DNA of 64,000 nt from Nocardioides iriomotensis. GTDB taxonomy: Bacteria > Actinomycetota > Actinomycetes > Propionibacteriales > Nocardioidaceae. Of this stretch, positions 49,888 through 57,827 are shown piece after piece; the first letter of the stretch is position 1; each line of letters begins with the position of its first letter. Under the pieces are notes generated by a model. The model worked only from the letters and a program-made list of their open reading frames with translations, searched no databases and was not told the DNA's origin. A program made the position numbers and the translations under genes. The stretch spans positions 62,001 through 126,000 of the forward strand of contig NZ_SDPU01000032.1 in NCBI RefSeq assembly GCF_004168035.1. Direction: 5' to 3'.

Positions 49888-51591
49888 ATGCAGGAGCCCA
49901 CGTCGGGTCCGCAGCCCCCCGAGTCCGGGAGCGCGCCGGCCCGGTCGCCGTTGTCGACGACCCCGCCCTACCTGCGGGAGTACCCGCGCCAGTACCTCAA
50001 CGTCCGGGTCCTCGACCCGTTGACCGCCTACCAGGTCATGGACCAGGCCGACGTCCAGCCGTCGGCGTTCGTCGCCGACACCCTGCTGGTCCGCGGCTTC
50101 CACGAGGAGACCGCGTCGGCGCTCGCCGAGGTGGCCGCCGAGGCCGGCTTCGCGCTGCGCTGGGACCCGCGGGGGGAGCGCGAGCTCGAAGTGCTCGACG
50201 GCGCCGACCTGAGCGACGAGGAGCGCGAGCGGGTCCGCGACATCTGGGTGCGCCGGGTGCGCCTGGTCCCGGCCGACCCGCGCGACCCGGTCTTCCGGCC
50301 GATCGACACGTGGCGGCTGCTGCAGGCCTACCGGGTGAAGGTCGGCGGCCGCCGCTCGCCGCGCCACGCGGACGTCGGGCTCGAGCACCCCGCCGTCGCC
50401 GACCCGGCCACGTCCGGCCACCCGATCACGGGCGGGCACCCCATCACGGGCGGCCACCCGATCACCGGCGGGCACCCGATCACGGGTGGGCACCCCATCA
50501 CCGGTGGCCACCCCATCACCGGCGGGCACCCGATCACGGGTGGGCACGCCATCGGCCAGTACGTCGAGCCCGGCTGGGGCGGCCGGCAGCCGGTCTCCTG
50601 GCTGGGCGCCGAGCCCGCGCCGTCGTACCCGCTCGACGGGTCCGTGCCGCGCCCGGTGGTCGCGATCCTCGACACCGGCGTCGGCGAGCACGACTGGCTC
50701 GAGGGCGACGTCGTCGAGCACGACCTCGAGGTCCTCGGCCTCGAGATCGGCGTCGACCCGGCCTCCGCGCAGGGCGACCTGCTCGGCGTCAGCGACGAGA
50801 TGGTGGGCGAGCTCGACCAGGACTCCGGCCACGGCACGTTCATCGCCGGCCTCGTGCGGCAGGCCTGTCCCGAGGCGCAGATCTACGACATCCGCACCTA
50901 CGGCAACGACGGCCAGGTCGCCGAGTCCGACCTGCTCACCTGCCTGCAGCGCCTCGCGCTGCGTCAGGTCCTGGCCCGCAACGGCGTGGGCGGGTACACG
51001 CCCGTCGACGTGGTGTCGCTGTCGCTCGGCTACTACCACGAGCAGCCGGGGGACGCCGCGTTCGACCGTCTGCTGCTCGGGCCGATCCAGCTCCTCGGGC
51101 GCTACGGCGCCGCGGTCGTGGTGTCGGCCGGCAACGACGCGACGTCCCGGCCGAGCTTCCCCGCGGCCTTCGCGCCGTACGACGGGGGCATGGTGGCCGA
51201 CGACGAGCAGGTCGTGCCCGTGAGCACCGTCGGGGCGCGTAACCCCGACGGCACGATCGCGCTGTTCAGCAACGACGGCCCGTGGGTCGGCTACCTCCGG
51301 CCGGGCGCCTCGCTGGTCAGCACCTTCCCCCGCACCTACGACGCGTCCGCGAACCCCAGCCACGAGGTCGTCACGGCCGGTGGCGAGGTGCGGGCGTCCT
51401 TCGACCCGGACGACTTCTCGTCCGGCTTCGGCGTCTGGAGCGGCACGTCGTTCGCGGCGCCGGTCCTGGCCGGGGAGGTCGCGGCGGCTCTCGCGGCGGC
51501 GTACCGTTCCGGCGACACCGATCTCTCCACCAGCGCTGCGGTATCCCGGGTGCGCGCGTTGCTGCGGGGGCTGAAGGGCAGGGAGCTGTGA
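49888..51591 (+). CDS. Cytoplasmic S8 subtilase with GHPITG repeat linker
   Basis: The 567-residue protein has no signal peptide. Residues 25-170 form an uncharacterised N-terminal domain (YLREYPRQYLNVRVLDPLTAY onward). Seven GHPITG repeats (residues 177-218) and a decayed eighth follow. The subtilisin domain has Asp262 (VAILDTGVGEHDWL), His315 (DSGHGTFIAGL), Asn416 (VVSAGND) and Ser521 (SGTSFAAPVLAG), so the triad is complete. It probably acts inside the cell. It heads a four-gene operon, overlapping the sigma-factor gene by GTGA. The target is unknown; the CHAT protein, the adaptor or the sigma factor are candidates. Confidence 0.9.
   Translation: MQEPTSGPQPPESGSAPARSPLSTTPPYLREYPRQYLNVRVLDPLTAYQVMDQADVQPSAFVADTLLVRGFHEETASALAEVAAEAGFALRWDPRGERELEVLDGADLSDEERERVRDIWVRRVRLVPADPRDPVFRPIDTWRLLQAYRVKVGGRRSPRHADVGLEHPAVADPATSGHPITGGHPITGGHPITGGHPITGGHPITGGHPITGGHPITGGHAIGQYVEPGWGGRQPVSWLGAEPAPSYPLDGSVPRPVVAILDTGVGEHDWLEGDVVEHDLEVLGLEIGVDPASAQGDLLGVSDEMVGELDQDSGHGTFIAGLVRQACPEAQIYDIRTYGNDGQVAESDLLTCLQRLALRQVLARNGVGGYTPVDVVSLSLGYYHEQPGDAAFDRLLLGPIQLLGRYGAAVVVSAGNDATSRPSFPAAFAPYDGGMVADDEQVVPVSTVGARNPDGTIALFSNDGPWVGYLRPGASLVSTFPRTYDASANPSHEVVTAGGEVRASFDPDDFSSGFGVWSGTSFAAPVLAGEVAAALAAAYRSGDTDLSTSAAVSRVRALLRGLKGREL
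50416..50556 (+). repeat. Seven 18-bp tandem repeats encoding GHPITG
   Basis: Seven consecutive 18-bp units run from 50416 to 50541, followed by a partial unit that encodes GHAIG. The copies differ from each other only at synonymous positions (GGC/GGG, CCG/CCC, ACG/ACC, GGC/GGT), so all seven peptides are identical. This is a coding repeat, not a CRISPR array. Confidence 0.95.
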
Positions 51592-52208
51592 TCGCTGTGC
51601 AACCCGAAGGAATGACGCTGGTGGGCCGGGCCACCGAGGCGTTCACCCGGTTCCGCGACGGGGACCGGCCGGCGCTCGACGAGCTGGTCGCGACCGTGAC
51701 GCCGCTGCTGTGGCGCACGGTCCGGGAGACCGGTCTCGACGTGGCGGCGTCCGAGGACGTCGTCCAGACGGTGTGGCTGGCGCTGCTGCGCAAGGCGGAC
51801 TCCATCCGCGAGCCGGGCACCGTCGTGAAGTGGCTGATCACGACCGCGCGCCGCGAGGCGTGGCGGGTGTCGAAGCGGGTGCGCGCCGAGGCCGGCCGCA
51901 CCGGCGGGGTGCTCGGCGTCGACGACGAGGAGCAGCTCGACCTGCCGGAGCAGCGCGAGGCGCTGCCCGACGAGACGGTGTTCCGCACCACCGAGCAGCG
52001 CCGACTGTGGGAGCACGTCCAGCTGCTGCCGCCCCGGTGCCGCCAGCTGATCAGCGTGATCGCCTTCGCCGACCGGCCCGACTACTCCCACATCGCGGAG
52101 TCGCTGGGGATGCCGGTCGGCTCCATCGGACCGACGCGGGGCCGCTGCCTCGCCAAGCTCCGCGCCCAGCTCTCGAGCGACCCCGAGTGGGAAGGACAGC
52201 TGTCATGA
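51588..52208 (+). CDS. Sigma-70 family (ECF-like) RNA polymerase sigma factor
   Basis: The roughly 206-residue protein has sigma region 2 (FTRFRDGDRPALDELVATVTPLLWRTVRETG, SEDVVQTVWLALLRKADSIREPGTVVKWLITTARREAWRVSKR) and region 4 (LWEHVQLLPPRCRQLISVIAFADRPDYSHIAESLGMPVGSIGPTRGRCLAKL), with a charged linker between. There is no region 1 or 3, as in ECF factors. GTG 51588 overlaps the subtilase stop codon; GTG 51597 is an alternative start with better spacing from AGGGAG. Its partner may be the small protein encoded next, which starts by ATGA overlap. Confidence 0.92.
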   Translation: MIAVQPEGMTLVGRATEAFTRFRDGDRPALDELVATVTPLLWRTVRETGLDVAASEDVVQTVWLALLRKADSIREPGTVVKWLITTARREAWRVSKRVRAEAGRTGGVLGVDDEEQLDLPEQREALPDETVFRTTEQRRLWEHVQLLPPRCRQLISVIAFADRPDYSHIAESLGMPVGSIGPTRGRCLAKLRAQLSSDPEWEGQLS

Positions 52209-52717
52209 ACGACGACGTCACGGGCTCCGACGCCCCCCTCGACGACAGCGACGTCGCGCTCCTGGCCCGGGTCGCGACCATGCTCGACGTGGCCGACCCG
52301 GTGCCGGCCGACCTGGTCGAGCGGGTGCAGTTCTCCCTGGCCCTCGACGAGGTGTTCGCCGAGGTCGCCGAGATGACCCGGGTGCTCGACGACGCGCTCG
52401 CGGTCCGCACCGACCTCGCCGACGCGACCCGCACCGAGACCGTCACCTTCTCCGCCGAACGGCTCACCGCGATGGTGACCCTGTCCCGCGTCGGCACCGG
52501 CCGGGTGCGGATCGACGGCTGGGTCACGCCGTCGGGCGTCCGGACGGTCGCGCTGCGCATGCAGGGCCAGGACCTCACCGTGCAGTCCGACGAGAGCGGC
52601 CGGTTCGTCGCCGACGACCTGCGCGAGGGATTCGTGCAGCTCGTCTTCCACCCGCGCGAGGGCGAGGACACCGGTGACGGCGGGGGCCTGGTGGTGACTC
52701 CGCTCTTCAAGCTGTGA
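52205..52717 (+). CDS. Small two-part protein, possible anti-sigma/adaptor or protease substrate
   Basis: The 170-residue protein has an acidic helical N-terminal part (SDVALLARVATMLDVADPVPADLVERVQFSLALDEVFAEVAEM, roughly residues 14-60). Its C-terminal part is beta-rich (VRIDGWVTPSGVRTVALRMQ, then SDESGRFVADDLREGFVQLVFHP), like a carboxypeptidase-regulatory-like or transthyretin-type module. It has no membrane helix and no zinc-finger motif. Its place between the sigma factor and the CHAT protease, with an ATGA overlap, suggests that it binds the sigma factor and may be cleaved by a protease. Both points are inference. Confidence 0.75.
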   Translation: MNDDVTGSDAPLDDSDVALLARVATMLDVADPVPADLVERVQFSLALDEVFAEVAEMTRVLDDALAVRTDLADATRTETVTFSAERLTAMVTLSRVGTGRVRIDGWVTPSGVRTVALRMQGQDLTVQSDESGRFVADDLREGFVQLVFHPREGEDTGDGGGLVVTPLFKL

Positions 52718-52731
52718 GCGCCACGTTGCTG

Positions 52732-52737
52732 TAGTTT
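52732..52737 (+). promoter_or_regulatory. Putative -10 box (TAGTTT) for the CHAT gene
   Basis: TAGTTT is followed by 6 nt and GTG 52744, the same layout as other leaderless starts in the window. It would give the CHAT gene a promoter of its own inside the operon. Confidence 0.4.
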
Positions 52738-52743
52738 TCCCGG

Positions 52744-55395
52744 GTGGCGTCGGCGCGGGACGGGAACCCGACCCCCCTCCTCAGCTCGACATCCGGTCGT
52801 CGGTCGGGTGTCGCGCTCGACGCTGCCGTCCTCGACGCCGAGATCGAGCTGGCCCTCGCGAAGTTCCGTGACGGCCGACCCGCGGTCGCGACCCAGATGC
52901 TCAAGGGTGTCCGGCGCAAGGCCGAGAAGCTCCCGCCCGAGCCGGCCGTGCGCAGCGTGGTCGCCCGCACCCTGGTCAGCGAGGCGGCGCCGTACTTCGA
53001 CATGTCCGGCGACCTGCCGGGCGCGCTCGCGCTGATCGACGAGGCCGAGGCGATCGCGACCGTGGTCGCGAGCCCGGTGCTGTCCGCGAAGGTCGCCGGG
53101 CAGCGGGCCCTCGTCGTGCTGCGGTCCGGCGACACCGAACGCGCGCTCGCGCTGTTCGACGTCGCGGCCGGGCTGATCGACGGGGCGGCGCCGCGCGACC
53201 GCGCGCTGATCATGCTCAACCGCGGCGTGCTGCACCTCGAGCACGCACACCTGGCGCAGGCCGAGCAGGACCTGGAGCGGTCGGCGATCTTCTCCGAGGA
53301 GGCCGGCGACGAGCGGCTGGCCGGGATGGCCACGCACAACCTCGGGTACGTCGACTTCCTGGCCGGCCGGATCCCCCGCGCGCTGGCGGCGTACGAGAAG
53401 GCGGCGGCCAGCGTGCCACGCGGAGCCCACCCGGCGATGCTGCTGGACCGGGCACGTGCGCTGCGCGAGGCCGGGCTGCTCGGCGAGGCCGACGCGCTGC
53501 TCGCCCAGGGCGCCGTCGACGGCCGCGCGGACCGGCTGTACCAGGAGGTCGGCGAGATCGAGCTGCTCCGCGCCGAGTGCGCCCTGGCCCAGGACGACCC
53601 GCCTGCGGCCCGCCGCCTCGCCGGGTCGGCCGCGCGCCGGTTCGCCAAGCGTGGCAACGAGCGCTGGGAGCGCAAGGCGCAGCTGCTGGTGCTCCGCGCC
53701 GAGCAGGTCGCGGCGACGAGCGCGCGCAGGGTGCGCGCGCTGCCGGCGCTGGCCGGCCGCGCCGAGGCCTTCGCCGCCCGGTGCCGCAGCGAGTCCCGCG
53801 ACGACCTGGCCCGCACCGCCGACCTGCTCGCGGCCGCCTGCCGCCTGCACGCCGGCCAGACCCTCGACGCGGCACCCCGGCTGCACCCCGGCGACCCGCT
53901 GCCGCTCCGGCTGCTCACCCACGAGGTGCGGGCGCTGCGCACGGCCCGGGCCGGCGACGACGCCAAGGCACTGGCCGAGGTCCGGCGCGGCCTGGCGGAG
54001 CTCGGGTCGTTCCAGCGCACGTTCGGGTCGCTCGACCTCCGCACCGCCGGGGCGGTGCACGGTGTCGCGCTCGCCCGGCTCGGGCTCGACCTCGCGGTCC
54101 GGCGCGACAAGCCGGCCGGCGTCGTCGAGATGGTCGAGCACGCCCGCGCGGTGTCCAGCCGGCTGCCGCAGCTGCGCCCGCCGCGCGACGCCGACACCGC
54201 CCGGTTGCTCGCCGAGCTGCGCGGCGTCGAGGAGGACGCCCGCCGCCTCGAGGGCGACCCCGAGGCCGCCGGCCAGGTCGCCCGGCTGCGCCAGCGCGCC
54301 GCGCAGCTGCAGCGCGACGTCCGCGCCCGGGCGTGGGAGATCGAGGGCGACTCCGACGACCGGGCCGGCGAGGCGACTTCCGACGCGCCGCGGCTGGCCG
54401 ACCTGCGCGCGGCGGTCGACGCGTCCGGGACGCCGTTCGTCAGCTACGCCCTGCACGGCGACACCTGGGTCGCGGTGCTCGTCCGGCGCGACGGCGCCCG
54501 GCTGGCCGTGGCGGCGCCCGCCGACGAGGTGGCCGGGCTGGTGCGCCGGGTCCGGGCCGACCTCGACGCCGCGGCCACCCCGCACGTCCCGGAGGCGATC
54601 GCCGCCTCGATCCGCGGCAGCCTCGACAGCGGCCTGGCCCGGCTCGACGCGCTGCTCGTCGCGCCCCTCCGTGTCGACGGCGAGCCGCTCGTCGTGTCCG
54701 CGGCGGGACCGCTCGCCGTGCTCCCGTGGCCGCTGCTGCCCTCCCGCCTCGGCGTACCGACGGTGGTGACGCCGGGGGCAGGCACCTGGCTCCGCGCGCG
54801 TACGGCGACCCGCCCCACGCGACCGGCCGTCACCGCGCTCGCCGGCCCGGGCCTGCACGAGTCCGAGAAGGAGGCGCGCGACGTCGCCGGCACCTGGGCC
54901 GCGCCGCAGGGCGACGCCGACCTGCTGGTGGCCGACGACGCCACCACCGCGGCGGCCCGCGCGGCCCTCGCCCGGTCCGACCTGATGCACGTCGCGGCGC
55001 ACGGCACGCACCGCGCCGACAGCCCGCTGTTCAGCTCGGTCCGGCTGAGCGACGGACCGCTCTACGCCTACGAGCTCGACCCCGACGAGGGCGTCCCGTC
55101 CTGCGTGACGCTCTCCGCCTGCGAGGCCGGCCTGGCCACCCTGCGTCCCGGCGACGAGGGGCTCGGCCTCACCCACGTGCTGCTGCACGTCGGCGTCGCG
55201 TCCGTCGTCGCGGGGGTGGCGCGGGTGCGCGACGACGTCGCCGCCGCCGTCATGCGCGACGTCCACCGCGCGATGGCCGCCGGCGCGTCCTCGGCCGAGG
55301 CGCTCGCGGCGGCGCAGGCCGCCCACGCGCAGGAGGCGGCCGCGGGGTCGCCGCTGCCGCCCGCCCCGTTCGTCACGTTCGGCGCCCCCTGGTAG
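52744..55395 (+). CDS. CHAT-domain caspase-like protease with TPR-like helical repeats
   Basis: The 883-residue protein has about 560 residues of TPR-like helical repeats (for example GDLPGALALIDEAEAIATVV, MLNRGVLHLEHAHLAQAEQDLERS, MATHNLGYVDFLAGRIPRALAAYEKAAA), and a C-terminal CHAT domain. The peptidase dyad is intact: His753 in MHVAAHGTHRADSPLF and Cys793 in VTLSACEAGLATLRPGDEGLGL. CHAT enzymes are caspase-like cysteine proteases; TPR-CHAT of type III-E CRISPR and gasdermin-linked proteases are known relatives. It follows the adaptor gene by 26 nt. The helical repeats probably recognise the substrate or trigger. Confidence 0.92.
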   Translation: MASARDGNPTPLLSSTSGRRSGVALDAAVLDAEIELALAKFRDGRPAVATQMLKGVRRKAEKLPPEPAVRSVVARTLVSEAAPYFDMSGDLPGALALIDEAEAIATVVASPVLSAKVAGQRALVVLRSGDTERALALFDVAAGLIDGAAPRDRALIMLNRGVLHLEHAHLAQAEQDLERSAIFSEEAGDERLAGMATHNLGYVDFLAGRIPRALAAYEKAAASVPRGAHPAMLLDRARALREAGLLGEADALLAQGAVDGRADRLYQEVGEIELLRAECALAQDDPPAARRLAGSAARRFAKRGNERWERKAQLLVLRAEQVAATSARRVRALPALAGRAEAFAARCRSESRDDLARTADLLAAACRLHAGQTLDAAPRLHPGDPLPLRLLTHEVRALRTARAGDDAKALAEVRRGLAELGSFQRTFGSLDLRTAGAVHGVALARLGLDLAVRRDKPAGVVEMVEHARAVSSRLPQLRPPRDADTARLLAELRGVEEDARRLEGDPEAAGQVARLRQRAAQLQRDVRARAWEIEGDSDDRAGEATSDAPRLADLRAAVDASGTPFVSYALHGDTWVAVLVRRDGARLAVAAPADEVAGLVRRVRADLDAAATPHVPEAIAASIRGSLDSGLARLDALLVAPLRVDGEPLVVSAAGPLAVLPWPLLPSRLGVPTVVTPGAGTWLRARTATRPTRPAVTALAGPGLHESEKEARDVAGTWAAPQGDADLLVADDATTAAARAALARSDLMHVAAHGTHRADSPLFSSVRLSDGPLYAYELDPDEGVPSCVTLSACEAGLATLRPGDEGLGLTHVLLHVGVASVVAGVARVRDDVAAAVMRDVHRAMAAGASSAEALAAAQAAHAQEAAAGSPLPPAPFVTFGAPW

Positions 55396-55398
55396 CCG

Positions 55399-55455
55399 CG
55401 AGAGGCCAGTTCCCCACCGGTCCTGCCGGCGTGTCGTGCGCGAAGTGGCCTCTCG
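55399..55455 (+). terminator. 14-bp hairpin behind the CHAT gene, repeat-related
   Basis: Bases 55399-55412 pair with 55442-55455 at 13 of 14 positions around a 29-nt loop, beginning 4 nt after the CHAT stop codon. The stem core GCGAGAGGCCA and its partner AGTGGCCTCTCG are shared with the hairpin behind ino1. Confidence 0.7.
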
Positions 55456-55511
55456 ACCTCCTCCCGACGGTCCTTGACGGCCCGGCGCATGCTGGGGCCA
55501 GGAGGTGCGAG

Positions 55512-56153
55512 ATGAGGATCGCGGTACTGGGCACGGGGGTGGCGGGTCGCACGGTCGCCGGTCGGCTGGCCGAGCTGGGTCACGACGTGCGGCACGGCAC
55601 GCGCGACCCGGCGGCGACGCGGGGGCGGGAGGACTGGTCCGACGTACCGGGGACGACGCTGGCGACGTTCGCCGACGCCGTCGCGGACGCCGACCTGGTC
55701 GTCAACGCGAGCAACGGCATGGCGTCGCTGGAGGTGCTGGCGACGGTCGCGGAGCAGCTGGCCGGGAAGGTGCTGCTCGACCTGGCGAACCCGCTGGACT
55801 TCAGCCAGGGCTTCCCGCCCTCGCTGTCGGTGAGCAACACCGACTCGCTGGCCGAGCAGATCCAGCGCGCGCACCCGGACGTCCGGGTCGTGAAGGCGCT
55901 GAACACCATGAACGCCGGGCTGATGGTGCACCCGGAGACGCTGGCGGACGCCGACCACACGGTGTTCGTGTGCGGCGACGACGAGGGCGCGAAGGCGACC
56001 GTGACGGCGCTGCTCCACGAGCTCGGGCACACCGACGTGCTGGACCTCGGCGGCCTCGACGGCGCCCGCGGCACCGAGATGGTGCTGCCGCTGTGGGTGC
56101 GGCTGATGCAGCAGCTCGGAACCGTGCACTTCCAGCTCAAGGTCGTGCGCTGA
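55512..56153 (+). CDS. F420-dependent NADP oxidoreductase-like protein
   Basis: The 213-residue protein starts MRIAVLGTGVAGRTVAGRLA, a Rossmann nucleotide site, and has DADLVVNASNGMASLEVL, KVLLDLANPLDFSQGFPPSL, VVKALNTMNAGLMVHP and a C-terminal GTEMVLPLWVRLMQQLGTVHFQLKVVR. This matches NADPH-dependent F420 reductase-like proteins, although many paralogues have other substrates. AGGAGGTGCGAG before ATG 55512 is a near-perfect ribosome site. It stands after the CHAT-gene terminator, so it is not part of that operon. Confidence 0.88.
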   Translation: MRIAVLGTGVAGRTVAGRLAELGHDVRHGTRDPAATRGREDWSDVPGTTLATFADAVADADLVVNASNGMASLEVLATVAEQLAGKVLLDLANPLDFSQGFPPSLSVSNTDSLAEQIQRAHPDVRVVKALNTMNAGLMVHPETLADADHTVFVCGDDEGAKATVTALLHELGHTDVLDLGGLDGARGTEMVLPLWVRLMQQLGTVHFQLKVVR

Positions 56154-56180
56154 CCCGCTGTACGTCGCCCTCCCGCGAGG

Positions 56181-56891
56181 TCAGGAGAAGAGGTCGCCGA
56201 TGACGGAGCCGCCGGACGAGGAGCCGCTGCCGCTCGACGGCGCGACGAACTCGTAGGGCTGGACGACGACGAAGCCGGGGCCGTGGAAGGCGTACTGGAA
56301 CGCCTCGCCGGAGCCGCCGCGCAGCATCGACTTCACGTTCATCGACGACACGACGTTCGGCACGAGATTCGCCGACCAGGCGACGGCCGCCTGCACGTCC
56401 ACGTACGTCGGCTGCTGGGCGCAGTCGAGGACGACCGGCTTCCCGACCGTGCAGAGCGCGGCGGTGCCGGTGCCGGAGATCGTCGTGTTGAACAGGCCGC
56501 CGGCCATCATGCCCGCGCCCTTGACCCGGTTGATGTCCCACGACATCGCCGCGTCGAAGGCCAGCAGGTTGCGGCCGTTGACGCTGATCGCGTCGCCGTC
56601 GAGCTCGACGAGGTAGACGTAGCCGCCCTCGTTGGCGAAGAACACCTCACCCTGGCCGGACACGCGCATCAGCGGCATGTCCTCGGAGGTGAGCACCTTC
56701 TTCAGCAGCTTCCCGACGGAGCCGGACTTCTCGTGGTCGAACCGGACCTGGCCCTGGAAGGCGACCATCGCGCCCTTGACCGCCAGCACGTCGTCGCCGA
56801 GGCTCACCCGCAGCATCTGGGTGTTCTGCAAGCCGAACCGGCCGGCGCCCTGCACCTCGAGGTTGGACTGCTCGAACAGCTCGCTTCGCAT
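56181..56891 (-). CDS. AIM24 family protein
   Basis: The 236-residue protein shows the AIM24 beta-stack pattern: LRVSLGDDVLAVKGAMVAFQGQVRF, MRVSGQGEVFFANEGGYVYLVELDGDAISVNGRNLLAFDAAMSW, GGLFNTTISGTGTAALCTVGKPVVLD. It ends in a Ser/Gly-rich tail. AIM24-like proteins are widespread and cytoplasmic in bacteria, with no known reaction; the yeast relative affects mitochondrial architecture. It is convergent with the F420-type gene. A TACGAT -10 box at 56898-56903 lies 6 nt before ATG 56891. Confidence 0.9.
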   Translation of the reverse strand: MRSELFEQSNLEVQGAGRFGLQNTQMLRVSLGDDVLAVKGAMVAFQGQVRFDHEKSGSVGKLLKKVLTSEDMPLMRVSGQGEVFFANEGGYVYLVELDGDAISVNGRNLLAFDAAMSWDINRVKGAGMMAGGLFNTTISGTGTAALCTVGKPVVLDCAQQPTYVDVQAAVAWSANLVPNVVSSMNVKSMLRGGSGEAFQYAFHGPGFVVVQPYEFVAPSSGSGSSSGGSVIGDLFS

Positions 56892-56897
56892 GGCGGG

Positions 56898-56903
56898 ATC
56901 GTA
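56898..56903 (-). promoter_or_regulatory. Putative -10 box (TACGAT), leaderless start
   Basis: On the minus strand TACGAT is followed by 6 nt and the ATG at 56891 of the AIM24 gene. No ribosome site fits between. Confidence 0.45.
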
Positions 56904-56983
56904 GGGGGCTCGAGCCCGGATCCGGCCCGGACCGGTGCGGTCCGGCGCTTCCCCCGGGCGGTACGGCGGGGGATGCTGGAGGC

Positions 56984-57820
56984 GTGAGCGTCACGACCCC
57001 GGCTCCACCCGGCGCGTCGGGTGCTCCGGCCGTCGAGCGAACCGGACACCCGCGGCTGACGGTGCTCGCCGCGGCGCTGTCGGTGCTCGGCGTGCTGGCC
57101 CTGCCGGGCGTCGTGGCCGGGCTGGCCGACCTCGCTGTGCCTGACCGGGGGTTCCCGGTCGTGTCGGAGCTGACCGACGACGCGCAGGAGGTCGTGCTAA
57201 GGACCGGCGCGGACGTCATCGGCCACACGGTGATCGTGCCCGTGCGCCCCGGCACCGGGGTCCCGGCGCTGTCACCGTCCGCGGTCGTGCCCACGTCCGC
57301 CGCGGCGGGGCCGCTGATCGACCTCGACGTGCGCGGCCTGGTCCCGATGCGCCCCGACGTCGCGCCCCCCTCGATCGACGACATCGCCGTCCGTCTGGTG
57401 CCGTGGGTGGACCGGGTGTACGCCGACGTCGGCTCGCTGTCCATCGGCTGCCTCACCGCCGACGACGGGACCTGCTCGATGGGGCTGCTGGTGCACGCGG
57501 GCGACAGCTACTACGAGTTCCCCGGCCAGGCGCCGGCCCGGTTCTACACCGGGGACACCCAGATGGAGGCCCGCACCTACGAGGTGCTCGGCGGCTACCT
57601 CGTGGTCGGCCGGATGCCACCGTCGATCGACGGGAGCGACGTGGGTCAGGTGATCGTGAGCCTGTCCGACCACTCGATCGTGCCCGCGCAGCTGTCGCAC
57701 GAGGTCGCGCCCGGCGAGGTCGTGTGGTGGTCGACCCGCGGTGGCAGCTACCCGGTGTCGGCGTCCGTGTTCGCCCGCGGCGGCGACAAGCTCGCGTCGT
57801 TCGTGCTCGCCGGCTCCTAG
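56984..57820 (+). CDS. Membrane-anchored extracytoplasmic protein, unknown
   Basis: The 278-residue protein has one N-terminal hydrophobic segment (VLAAALSVLGVLALPGVVAGLADLAV, about residues 26-52) after a basic/proline start, then a beta-rich extracytoplasmic part with SIGCLTADDGTCSMGLLVHAGDSYYEFPGQ and EVAPGEVVWWSTRGGSYPVSASVFARG near the end. Two cysteines in CLTADDGTC could form a disulphide. No family is recognised. It starts at GTG 56984 and is convergent with cca, 7 nt between stops. Confidence 0.65.
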   Translation: MSVTTPAPPGASGAPAVERTGHPRLTVLAAALSVLGVLALPGVVAGLADLAVPDRGFPVVSELTDDAQEVVLRTGADVIGHTVIVPVRPGTGVPALSPSAVVPTSAAAGPLIDLDVRGLVPMRPDVAPPSIDDIAVRLVPWVDRVYADVGSLSIGCLTADDGTCSMGLLVHAGDSYYEFPGQAPARFYTGDTQMEARTYEVLGGYLVVGRMPPSIDGSDVGQVIVSLSDHSIVPAQLSHEVAPGEVVWWSTRGGSYPVSASVFARGGDKLASFVLAGS

Positions 57821-57827
57821 ACCGGTC

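Noticed and set aside
50416-50556. Tandem repeats considered as a CRISPR-like array
   Set aside because: Units are directly adjacent without spacers, 18 bp long, in frame, and encode identical peptides.
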